DNA from: Pseudoips prasinana
Lineage: Eukaryota > Arthropoda > Insecta > Lepidoptera > Nolidae
Reading direction: 5' to 3'
NCBI GenBank assembly: GCA_951640165.1
Contig: OX621241.1
Span: 382,001-446,000 of the forward strand
Length of the DNA: 64,000 bases
A program made the translations under genes and the position numbers. The notes below the pieces were generated by a model. It was given only the letters and a program-made list of their open reading frames with translations, searched no databases and had not been told where the DNA came from. Numbering within the stretch: position 1 is the stretch's first letter; the number at the start of each line of letters is the position of its first letter. Positions 9,676 to 19,010 of this stretch are shown here, in pieces.

Positions 9676-10059
9676 GAGGGTGTAATTAAAAGAGATAAAA
9701 TAATAAATTAATATCTTGGGGCAACTAATACTCTACATTCTATCGCTAACTATGCAGATCCAGTAGGTAGGTACTATGGATAAACAAACTTATATATATT
9801 TCAATCTACATACATATTATTGATACATTTCACCCAAAGATAATGTGTACATCACACAAATTTATTTTACCAGTTTTCTGTGCCCCTGACGATCAGCCCC
9901 CTGTAAGTTCTGATGCTAACCGCCTTCCTATTCGTAGACCTCTTAACTATTGCTTATGAAAAATATTTATACAATAGATGAATTGATTAGAGAGATTAAG
10001 ATAGAAATGGTCAAAAAGCTCACTAAAATATCGAATCACTAACAATCGATTTAATTAAC

Positions 10060-10580
10060 ATCATCATCAACATCAACATATCAGCCGAAAGACGTCCACA
10101 GCTGCACAAAAGCCTCACCCAAAGATCTCCATAATTGCCGGTCTTGCGCTATTCGCATCCAGCAGTTTCCAGCGCCCCGCACAAAATCATCGGTCCATCG
10201 GCCTGCCCACGCTGCGTCTTCCGGTTCGCGGTCGCCACTCGAGAACCTTTCTGCCCCAGCGGCCGTCGGTTCTACTAGCTATATGCCGCACTCAGTGCCA
10301 CTTCAGTTTTGCAATTATTCGGGCTATGTCGGTGACATTGGTTCGCCTGCGGATTTCGACATTTCTGAATAGATACCGCAGGGAAACTCCGAGCATAGCC
10401 CTCTCCATTGCTCTTTGGGTGACCTTGAGCCTTCAAATAAGGCCCATAGTGAGCGACCACGTCATGTAAGTCATCACCGGCAACACACACTGGTCGAAGA
10501 CTTTCGACTTGAGACGAGAAGGTGTTACGTAGCTTCCCGAACGCTGCCCAGGCAAGTTGGATTCTACGATTGAACAATTG
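10060..10580 (-). pseudogene. RTE-clade LINE ORF2 C-terminus, frameshifted
   Basis: Minus-strand relic of the 3' end of an endonuclease/reverse-transcriptase LINE. A 100-codon frame (10275-10577) begins with residues FNRRIQLAWAAFGKLR. It then leaves the family frame; the expected continuation around VTQRAMERAMLGVSL is in another frame, so at least one frameshift is present. It ends in '(tcatca)n', the (GATGAT)n tail typical of RTE elements, read inverted. Other tails of the family: 17881, 24240, 33452, 39024 and 41362. Non-functional. Confidence 0.8.
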
Positions 10581-10685
10581 AACTTAACTCTCTAATTAAC
10601 ATAAGAGCATATAAATGCTTCCATTCCTCATTTTGTACTCCACAATTGGTGAGTGTATGGTAACTGTCAAGTCACAATAACAATA

Positions 10686-10800
10686 TGGACTGGACGCGGG
10701 CCGTGGTCGGCTCGGCGGCGGGGGTCAGGAGCGCGCTATCTTATCGCGATGATTCCTTCCGCTCCGCGCACCGCCATGCGCCGCGACACAGCCCGCCACT
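10686..10800. other. GC-rich non-coding island
   Basis: About 115 bp of strongly GC-rich sequence in AT-rich surroundings ('gactggacgcgggccgtgg' ... 'cgcgacacagcccgcc'). It contains 'cttatcgcgatgattcc', a GATA-type motif. No convincing reading frame. Candidate regulatory DNA by analogy only. Confidence 0.3.
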
Positions 10801-10934
10801 GTTCCTGATAAATATTCACATACATTAAATTGTTATGGCCTGTTCGACGTTTTGTTACGAAACAACAACATATTGTTTTACACAGTTTCCATGTCATCAT
10901 TCGTCATTTATTTTATTTTGCAAGTAAATTCAGG

Positions 10935-11275
10935 ACGAGCGTGATATTATATGATAAATAGTTTGCAACCAATACCTGGAGATGTCTGTTATACGGATCT
11001 TGTAGCAAAAAGGAACAACTTCCATACGTTAAGACGCTTTTGCCATACCTACTATTGGAATCAAATATAACAGCTCACCTAGGACCCTTAAAATTGATCC
11101 TCGGTGCTTTTGCAGCTGGCTTCTCGTTGCGATTCTCTCGTTTTATGAGGCTCCAGCCTCGTTATATGATTCTGTCTCCCGCTTCACTCTGGAGGGAAGT
11201 GGAACTATCAGTTTCTTTCTTGCGTTATATTAAAATCGTTGCGGCGAATATTAACTTCCAACCAACTTTGTAGGT
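10935..11275 (+). repeat. jockey/R1-group LINE 3' fragment
   Basis: A plus-strand frame reads through ...YTDLVAKRNNF... to TYYWNQI and a stop. This is the C-terminus shared with the larger copies at 24925-30985 and 50476-51935. It continues into their shared 3' UTR ('tgattctgtctcccgcttc'). Confidence 0.8.
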
Positions 11276-11289
11276 ACCGTAAAGTGCAA

Positions 11290-11698
11290 TAAATCAATAG
11301 CGATTGATTGTCAAGTAGATGGTACCTATAAATGAAATATTCTATGTTTTATACTGGTTAACATTATTAAATATATTTCGATCAAACAAACAATAAGAAA
11401 GAAAAAGAAAGATACGTTCAGGAAAAGTGATTTCTAAAGTGTCAATAACGAAGCGAGTGGAGCTCTATTGCACAAGAATGAGTAAATATTGTAATATATA
11501 AAGAACTGCCTCAATACACATTTGATTAATTAATTAAAAATAACTTCCGCTCTTTATCGGGTAGTACCTATCGGCTAATCTACAGATTATTAAATAATGA
11601 ACACATTAGCAGCTCACACGAAGAAACAATGAACTACAACAGGCTCTTCTGAGTTTGTAGCTACTTCTTCTTCTTATTTATTGCACACAGAAGCGCAC
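11290..11698. other. AT-rich spacer
   Basis: No supported feature. Confidence 0.4.
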
Positions 11699-11762
11699 AT
11701 TTGACCTGGCCAATTTTTATCAGTATTTATATATATATATATGAAAACTGGGCAGGTCAAAT
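11699..11762. repeat. 19-bp-arm hairpin with (TA)n loop
   Basis: 'atttgacctggccaatttt' pairs with 11744-11762 with 2 mismatches across a 26-base loop rich in TA. It could be a small MITE or a pre-miRNA-like fold. No known miRNA is recognised in it. Confidence 0.5.
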
Positions 11763-12043
11763 CTAACCTACTTTATGATCTCACATTTTTTTAAACAGCA
11801 ATTGTTATAGGTATCTCATAAAGCAAAGAAATAGAGTTTAATACTTGTTCATAATGTTATTTTTTTCCCATAAATACATATTTGGATTTTGTATAGAACT
11901 TGGCACTCATTTAGATCTCCATTCTTTTTGCGGCGAAACCCATAGCCAAGCATAATTTTTGTATTGAACTTGGCTCTCCTTTTTTACATTTATGTTTTTG
12001 GTGGGAGTCTTTATGACATGTTATGTTATATTATGTTATATAA

Positions 12044-12400
12044 ATGCTTCGTTGGTCTAGCGGTAGCGTTTTAAGCCGCAGATAAAAAGGTCCTGGGTTC
12101 AAATCCCAAGTCGTGCCAAAATGTGATTTAAGGATTTTACTGTAAAGAAAAATTTTACAATAAAAATGTTTTAACCCGGCTGCGGCGTCCGGGAGTTGGC
12201 GGTATTTGTATACCCCCGTACGTCGGAGGGCACGTATAACCGTCGTCCTGTATCTGTCCCCTTCCCGGTCGTGTCGCTAGTTGTCCCATCTGATCATCAA
12301 ACTGATGGAATAGAAAGTCAGGGGCACGTTCTGTGTTGGCGCACACACGAGGTCAATGTGTCTGACCGCTTTGGTAGAAATTCGACCAGCAGCACATAAT
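12044..12400 (+). mobile_element. SINE family D, near full length
   Basis: Starts with a tRNA-like head: 'ttggtctagcggtagcg' (A-box region) and 'gggttcaaatccc' (B box, about 12094-12106). The body contains 'ggagggcacgtataaccgtc' and 'gtcgtgtcgctagttgtccc'. On its own the head resembles a tRNA, but the same head and body recur at 34895 and, inverted, at 37878, so it is a retroposon. Confidence 0.8.
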
Positions 12401-12419
12401 ATAAGAGTAGACAGGTTTA

Positions 12420-12880
12420 TATTGAAACAAGCCCGTACTGGCATGATATAATATTATTCAGGTGGTGGCACTACAGCTACGGCAGCCATTCACAACGGAG
12501 AGTAGGCAACTAAACTTCATTCAAACTTCATTATCAAGCAAGAGTGACTGCCAAGTGCAAAGAGAAAACGAATTGACAGTTCTATGTGCTCTCGAGGCGT
12601 GGATGAATAGCATTTTTTTAATCCCGGCTGTTTCTTGCCAGAAAACCCCCAGTAATTTTTATTGAATCCCCCAAGGATTTGGGAAATAATAATTTAGGGA
12701 ACAGTACCGTAATGCTATTACCTGCTTTACAACCTTTTTATGAGTTGAGGCTAGAAACTCTTGTCTTAATTAATTAGCTTAGCTGAAAACATTTAAAATT
12801 AGAATAATATATTTGTAGATAATAAACAGTATTTCATAAACAGATGAATGTTGAATAGAATTGCTGATGTGTAGAGAATT
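12420..12880. other. unassigned spacer
   Basis: No supported feature. Confidence 0.4.
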
Positions 12881-12881
12881 T

Positions 12882-13010
12882 TTTTTTAAAGACTACATCC
12901 GCTTTAGGCAATCTGATCCCTGTGTTGCGGGGTACTTTACAAACATACAAATCTCATCCAGACTCAGAACAACTGTTTATGGGTCACACAAATAGTTGTC
13001 CATGAAAATA
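12882..13010 (-). repeat. SINE family A, head truncated
   Basis: 'gcggggtactttacaaac' and 'cagactcagaacaactgttt' in minus orientation. Ends before the B box. Confidence 0.75.
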
Positions 13011-13115
13011 AAATATCTTAGTTATAGAATAATTGATTTGCGTTGTCTCTTGTTTCCCTGGTGCTGTAATTCTCGTTGTGATGTATTTATTACAAGATTG
13101 GGCAATTGGCAAATA

Positions 13116-13435
13116 TCTATACATATAATAAAATCGTAGGAAAGTCAAAACTGTACATTAAATATTTTTTTTAAAGGATACTTGGGGCGTGATCTACAAT
13201 AGATATCGAAGCCAAAAATATAGTTTTTAGAATTTTTGTCTGTTTGTCCGTTTGTCTGTATGTATGTCCAGGCTAAACTCAAAAAGTACTGCATGGATTT
13301 ACTTAAAATTTTGCATGAATATTACTAAGAAGTCGGGTCAACATATAAGCTACATATTATCACGATATCATCTACAAGGGAGGAGCTGTGATAATTTATA
13401 AAATTTAACGCAGGTAAAACCGCGGGGCACAGCTA
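13116..13435 (+). mobile_element. short non-autonomous Helitron-like element
   Basis: Starts 'TCTATACATATAATAAAATC' immediately after an A and ends after the hairpin-forming 'cgcaggtaaaaccgcg' plus 'gggcacagctat', near a degenerate CTRR end. A sister copy is at 15462-15778. The interior is about 300 bp with no Rep/helicase coding. Confidence 0.65.
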
Positions 13436-13559
13436 TCAAATATAAAACAACCACCGTATTCGAAAACCGTTTGTCTCCATTAATTATATTGAAGCACAAG
13501 TATCATTATTACCGAAATAAACATTTTTAATAATAATTTGTTTAAGAATTTGAGATAAG

Positions 13560-13630
13560 AGCTCTGGGCGTTATCGTGCGGGCAAATTATCGGCCGCAGC
13601 GCGCCGCCGCGACATGACGCTGTGACAACG
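13560..13630. other. GC-rich non-coding island
   Basis: Short GC-rich patch, 'cggccgcagcgcgccgccgc', with no reading frame. One of the set discussed in the findings. Confidence 0.25.
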
Positions 13631-13689
13631 TGGCTGGCAATAGGACATAACTACACATTACTATACTTACTTACTCATTTTGTGCTCAC

Positions 13690-13882
13690 TAAATGAGACT
13701 ACCACCTTCGTAACTTTTATCATGACGTGGGGGCATAGAAGTCATCCCGAGGGAATATCTCCCAGAGAGCAGACTTTCTATCTTTCTCTGTGTCCTATGA
13801 CCATCACACTGCGATCGCCTACTACCTACCTGCCAAGTGTATTGATTACGACGACGTAATTCACGTTGACATGATGATTATA
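13690..13882 (+). repeat. LINE 3' end, second (GATGAT)-tailed family
   Basis: Shares 'ccatcacactgcgatcgcc' and a 'gacatgatgat' ending with copies at 38735-38935 and 55375-55605. Likely an RTE-like 3' UTR distinct from the main RTE family. Confidence 0.5.
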
Positions 13883-13921
13883 CGTATCTCTACATTATTG
13901 TAGAGATTTTTTTTTAATAGC

Positions 13922-14152
13922 ACGGGACAATGTCACACAGATCATCCTAGCCCCAAACTAAGCAAAGCTTGTACTATGGGTACCAGGCGACGATATACAT
14001 ACTTATATAGGTAGATAAATACTTATATACAAAGAAAACATCCATGACTCAGAAACAAATATTCGTGCTCATCACACAAATATTTGCACTTACTGGGATT
14101 CGAACCCAGCTTCGTAGGCAGGAGCACTACCAACTAGGCTACGGTGACGGTA
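13922..14152 (-). mobile_element. SINE family C, full length
   Basis: On the minus strand: a tRNA-like head ('accgtagcctagttgg'), a B box inverse to 'gggattcgaaccc', the body 'gagcacgaatatttg', then 'cccatagtacaagctttgc'. The expected (ATT)n tail is replaced here by unrelated sequence. Confidence 0.85.
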
Positions 14153-14259
14153 TATTGCAGACCATTTCCAAATTCTGTGCGTTTTATGGCTATGTTTGTG
14201 GTTCTGTATAGTACTCGACTTACTTATTCTATCGTATGTGCGGCCTAGCATACCTTAGT

Positions 14260-14372
14260 GTCAGAATTTTTCAAGCCTCGAACATGGTCCAATGACTATA
14301 ACTGAGAGCAACGCTCATACATGCTTCTAATACACGGAGACCCGCAAAAATTTAAGTATATCGGCGGTCACC
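14260..14372. repeat. dispersed repeat fragment
   Basis: 'cacggagacccgcaaaaatt' and 'cggcggtcaccaatg' match the diverged copy at 42395-42620 ('cacggagacgctcagaaatt'). Confidence 0.4.
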
Positions 14373-14378
14373 AATGTA

Positions 14379-14512
14379 CAGACGCCAGCACATCAAGCTA
14401 CCCCATCTGTCAAATTTCCCCAATTGAAAGTGAACCTTATGATTATGTGATAAAGTTGAAAATCTTTAAATGAAATTTGACAGATTGGGATAGCTGGATT
14501 TACTGGCGTTTG
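14379..14512. mobile_element. TA-flanked MITE
   Basis: Imperfect terminal inverted repeats of about 40 bp beginning 'cagacgccagcacatcaagc', with TA on both sides (14377-14378 and 14513-14514). That is the Tc1/mariner pattern. Second, shorter copy at 32337-32414. Confidence 0.7.
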
Positions 14513-14807
14513 TACCTCTATATACTAACCTGTCTAAGTGTTCTCCCGCACCACACTCTCGCGGGTCAGTGAGAACAACTGGTTTTGAAAGTCTCTGTTT
14601 AGTGGAACTCATACAAAAAGGACAGGAGATTGATATAAAGTCAAAGTTGCCTGTTCGGAGTGCAGTATGGCAACAGGTTTTATCGTGTAGCTTCCCTTAC
14701 TCTTGTGTAGAAAGATTAAAATGATATAGGAATTAAGATTTCCTGTCCTTTTCATACGAACCATGTTAGAAAGCAATGTAATGATATTAATTCTTATTTA
14801 TATATTA

Positions 14808-15033
14808 CTAGCGGCCCGGTACGTGCTTCGTTACGTATAAGGCAAAGTAAGAAAAAAAAATGATTATTAAGTTCATTTATTCAAACAAAAAAAATATTTT
14901 AAATTGTTAAAAGATGTTGATTTTACACTTTTTCAAGACTTTTTTTAAATTTTCTCTGTTTGTTTCTGTAAAGACGTTGTTGAGTTATAACATTACAACG
15001 AAAAGTGGCATTGATTTTTATATATATATAGAT
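14808..15033 (+). repeat. dispersed repeat ending in TATATATATAGATA
   Basis: Starts 'actagcggcccggtacgtgc' and ends 'atatatatatagata', as does 6102-6625. Class uncertain. Confidence 0.45.
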
Positions 15034-15461
15034 AAATCCCATATTTTTGGGCAAAGGAAATGCATGTAGTACCTATTTACCGGCCTGCGTCTGCGGATTG
15101 CCGAATAAAGAGGTGCTTGTACGCATTACAGTAAAATATAGTTGGTATGACTACTAAGTAATTGTTATACAGGAGATGTGTAACTCTCATAAAGCTTATC
15201 TATATAGGAATAGATTAAATGATACGTGGACGATTGATAAATATGTGCTTATGGCACGTAAACATATGTATATCTTGCTTTGATAAAACAGATTAAAATG
15301 AGCTAATATTATTGATTGCTACTGATATTATTAGGTGAAGTGTAACGTAAGCATGATATCATGGAGGTGACGTATCTAAATCGGAACTTAATAAAACAAT
15401 CTTCGATCCAAAACTTAGCAAAAAATATAGAATATTTATTGCGTGATTAAGTACAATATTT

Positions 15462-15778
15462 CTATACATATAATAAAATCGTAGGAAAAAAAAACTGAAC
15501 ATTGAATATTTTTTAAAAAGGATACTTGGGGCGTGATCTACAATCGATATCGAAGCCAAAACTATAGTTTTTAGAATTTATGTTTGTTTGACTGTTTGTC
15601 TGTATGTATGTCCAGACTAAACTCAAAAATACTGCATGGATTTACTTAAAATTTTGCATGAATATTACTAAGAGGTCAGGTCAACATATAGGCTACATAT
15701 TATCACGCTATCACCTACGGTAGAGGACTTGAGATAATTTATAAAATGTTACGCGGGGAAAACCGCGGGGCACAGATA
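15462..15778 (+). mobile_element. short non-autonomous Helitron-like element
   Basis: Same 5' start as 13116 (TCTATACATATAATAAAATC) and the same hairpin at the 3' end ('cgcggggaaaaccgcg'). The terminal CTRR has decayed to 'gata'. Confidence 0.65.
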
Positions 15779-16097
15779 GAAATTTTATATTTTAACAGTG
15801 GTGTCTTGCAGTTTATATTTGTTGAGTTGAGTGTAAAGGTAGCTCTTTCTTAGATGACTCATTTAGTTCGTTCTGACCGTATACCTCCTGAACGGCTGAG
15901 CACATCTTCTTCAAATTTGCACAGTGGTGGATACTCGTGAGTGCATAATTATATCTGAATCCATAAAAATCGGACCCGCCACGAAGGAATAATCACCGAA
16001 ATAAAAAAAAGTCGCATTGAAATCGATGTAAAAATATAGACATCAACTTAACTATACTCAACACAATATTTGCAAGTAGCAGATTTTTTCTTTTTTA

Positions 16098-16257
16098 AAA
16101 ACACAACGCCCGCACTAGGGATCTAATCCGTGTCACAGGGTACTTTACAAACATATAATAGACGGACACAAAGTACATCCAGACTCAGAACAACTATTTA
16201 TGGGTCACACAAACAGTAGTCGGGTTGTCTTAGCCGTTGCGCCACACGTGCAGTCAA
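16098..16257 (-). mobile_element. SINE family A, near full length
   Basis: Minus orientation, from 'acgcccgcactaggg' to 'gttgcgccacacgtgcagtc'. The B box is lost in a deletion near 16217. Confidence 0.8.
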
Positions 16258-16399
16258 ATGGTCTTGCAGACCTAGTTTATTGGGAAGATAAGATAACTGT
16301 GGAAAGCTTTATTGCATGAAAGTATCTTTATTTTCTCCTTCTTTTAAGTAGACTGTGTGGCTAGAAAGTATTAGTACCTACTTCGCGAAAAAAAATTAA

Positions 16400-16480
16400 T
16401 AAAATATATTTTATTAATAGAGACTTTAAAAAGCACATGTGTATAGTCAGAAGATGTTTGTAGTAATATACTCGTAGTAA
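16400..16480 (-). repeat. fragment of the 4336/43381 repeat
   Basis: 'gtcagaagatgtttgtagta' matches the middle of the two longer copies. Confidence 0.5.
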
Positions 16481-16489
16481 ACATATATT

Positions 16490-17270
16490 TGCCTACTGTA
16501 TTGCTATTTACTACAATTGAGAGGTAAGAAAGACTTTCTATACAAACATAACTAACATTGCATAACTGTGTACAAGTATGTTCTTAATTCTAGGTTACTC
16601 AATAGTTGGCGTCACAGTTTATTCATATTAAATACTAATACTACTATTATTATACTATACTAATATTATCATCTCAACGTCCACTGCTGGACGAAGGGAC
16701 TAGAAGTTGGTTTAGAATTTCAGAGTATTAATATTTAGCACGAGAGTGGCTTGTTAAGTGGTGCGTTACTCAGATTTTATTTTGTTTGCGCACACCCTTA
16801 TGCATTATAAATGTTCAGTGCAGATGCCTAGTTTCCATTGAGTCAGGCCGCTGAAAAAAAGATTATAGTGTAGGAGTGGGTACTCTCCATTCCCTCTCAT
16901 TTTTAAATCGATGGTACGGCTATCCAATATGAGCGATAGGCTAAAGTCTAGCGCCTAATCTTTCCTTCAAGTGCTCTCCGAGTCACGGGTATATGACGCC
17001 GCCAAGTTCCAGATTCCAGGAAGCTATTGTGTGCTTTTCTTGCTAATGAAATCCTAATAACACCGTTTGTCCCAACCTGCGCTATAAAAACACCAACTCG
17101 TTACGTGCGGCTGCCGCTAGTGCGAGATCTACGCGGCAGGCGGCAGATAACACTAATGGTAACTAATGAGGTAGTAATTAATTGTTGAAAAAACTATATT
17201 TATTATTATAAATACTGTTTAAATAAAATTGGTCTTTGAAACTAGTCACTCTTACCGGTCCGTAAGCGAT
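16490..17270. other. unassigned spacer
   Basis: A short RTE tail scrap ('acgtccactgctggacgaag') is near 16679. Nothing else supported. Confidence 0.35.
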
Positions 17271-17279
17271 AAACAAAAT

Positions 17280-17442
17280 ACCTTTTTTGTGTAAATCCCG
17301 GGTTCAATCACACCAAAGAACAACTTATTGTGTGACCCATAAATAGTTGTTCTGAGTTGCGATGTACTGTGTCTGTCCATTATCTTTGTAAAGTACCCCG
17401 CGACACAGATATTTATTAAGCCTATTGCGCACGTTGTCTTAA
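17280..17442 (+). repeat. SINE family A, diverged
   Basis: 'cccgggttcaatcacacc' stands at the B box, followed by 'cccataaatagttgttctga' and 'gtaccccgcgacacag'. Confidence 0.75.
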
Positions 17443-17485
17443 GAATAAGAAAAAAAAGATTCTCATATTTGAAATCATTATCTAT

Positions 17486-17622
17486 TGACTGGCCTGTTGG
17501 TCTAGTGGTTAGTGACCTTGATTACTAAACTAGAGATCGTGGGTTCGATCCCAATCCAGGACAAATCTTTCTTGTGATGAGCACAAATGTTCTGTTCTGG
17601 GCATAACTTATCTATAATATCT
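17486..17622 (+). repeat. tRNA-derived SINE head
   Basis: 'ttggtctagtggttagtgac' and 'gtgggttcgatcccaatcc' are well-preserved A- and B-box regions. The body then parallels family B ('ccaggacaaatctttcttg') before a Helitron begins at 17623. Confidence 0.65.
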
Positions 17623-17843
17623 TCTACTATATAAAAATTCACTCTCATCATTTTTCTCCATCGCGCCAAAAGAAGTATAACTTCAAAAATAAGTCGGGTT
17701 TTCCTTCCTGACACTATAACTCCAGAACGCACGAACCGATTTCCACGGTTTTGCATTCGTTGGAAAGGTCTCGGGCTCCGTGAGGTTTATAGCAAAGAAA
17801 ATTTATAAAATTTAACGCGGGTAACACCGCGGGGCACAGCTAG
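17623..17843 (+). mobile_element. non-autonomous Helitron, clean 3' terminus
   Basis: Starts TCTACTATATAAAAATTC and ends with hairpin 'cgcgggtaacaccgcg', then 'gggcacagCTAG' followed by T. This matches Helitron rules (5' TC, terminal hairpin, CTRR, A/T insertion site). Its first 60 bp are shared with the 3' end of the GAAGTTATACTTC element family. Confidence 0.75.
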
Positions 17844-17880
17844 TGTATGTATAATATTTATGTATAAATATATATATAAC

Positions 17881-18125
17881 ATCTTGTAGGGGGCCTGCCC
17901 ACGCTGCGTCTTCCGGTTCGTGGTCGCCCCTCGAGAACCTTTCTGCCCCAGCGGCCGTCGGCTCTACGAGCTATGTGCCCTACCCACTGCCACTTCAGCT
18001 CGGCAATTCTTACGGCGCTGGAAAATCGCTGGATGCGGATAGCGCAAGACCGGCAATTGTGGAGATCTTTGGGGGAGGCCTTTGTCCAGCAGTGGACGTC
18101 TTTCGGCTGATATGATGATGATATA
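17881..18125 (+). mobile_element. RTE LINE 3' end with 5' inversion
   Basis: 18013-18125 is the plus-oriented RTE tail ('gcgcaagaccggcaattgtg' to '(gatgat)n'). 17881-18012 is the immediately upstream piece of the same family in minus orientation, encoding KWQWVGHIARRADGRW and RPRTGRRSVGRPPTR on the minus strand. The two halves would be almost contiguous in an intact element, so this is an inversion during insertion rather than two unrelated copies. Confidence 0.8.
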
Positions 18126-18129
18126 TATA

Positions 18130-18600
18130 ACCGAAATATATACATACATATTATAGATTATTAGAGATTATATATAAGTATGGATATCAGTTGTCTGATT
18201 GTCATAACTCACGCTCTGCTAATTTTGGCATCAGATGATAATAATAATAATTCGTAAATTACTTGTCCAAAGATACTATCAAAATAATTAATTATTGACA
18301 TCGTATTAATTGGTATTATTCAGACTGGTAAACTTTCGTTTGTCCTTTAACAATTCGTCAACGGCATAATAAGCATTTAGTTTCTGGAAGGTATCCAACA
18401 TAATTTAGTAAAACGTTTGCATTTTCATTGATCTGATTTCTAGCGGAAGTTAGTTGAATCCAATCGATGACATAATCTCTGGTTTTTTTTGAATAACAAT
18501 GATGCTACGCGTTTAGTTTATAGTAGGAAGAGCTTCGGGGCATAATTCGGCTGCAGGAGCCAATAATACAGAATAAATGCAAATGTGAATACATATAAAC
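18130..18600. other. AT-rich spacer
   Basis: No supported feature. A decayed B-box-like 'gtgggttcgatgccctccc' at 18638 lies just beyond it, within low-complexity (AATAGT)n sequence. Confidence 0.35.
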
Positions 18601-18784
18601 TCCTCCACAACATTTGGTCCGGTAGCTTGTTGGTGAAGTGGGTTCGATGCCCTCCCAGGAAAAATAGTTGTGTTATATAGTATAATAGTTATAGTAATAA
18701 TAATAATAGTTATAGTTATAGTGTATAATAGTTGTGTGTGTAATAGTAGTTGTATATGAAAAGGATTATTTGTTCTGAGCCTGT

Positions 18785-19010
18785 TATCCTGCCTACTATG
18801 CCGGTGGTCCTGGGTTCGAATCCCGGTAAGTGCAAATATTTGTGTGATGAGCACGAATATTTGTATCTGAGTCATGGATATTTTCTATGTATATATGTAT
18901 TTATCTATTTATATAAGTATGTATATCGTCGCCTGGTACCCATAGTACAAGCTTTGTTTAGTTTGGGGCTAGGATGATCTGTGTGACATTGTCCCCAGAT
19001 ATTATTATTA
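18785..19010 (+). mobile_element. SINE family C with (ATT)n tail interrupted by LINE
   Basis: Plus orientation: B box 'tgggttcgaatcccgg', body 'gatgagcacgaatatttg', 3' end 'gacattgtccccagat', then 'attattatta'. The tail is cut at about 19010 by the Dong/R4-type LINE and resumes as (ATT)n at 22918. Confidence 0.85.

Noticed and set aside
11699..11762. Pre-miRNA candidate
   Set aside because: No known mature miRNA sequence, two mismatches and a (TA)n loop; reported only as a hairpin.
12050..12115. Possible tRNA gene
   Set aside because: A and B boxes are present, but the same head and body recur at 34895 and inverted at 37878, so it is a SINE; no clean cloverleaf with acceptor pairing was seen.
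17490..17565. Possible tRNA gene
   Set aside because: Good A- and B-box similarity but followed by a SINE body; acceptor stem does not close.
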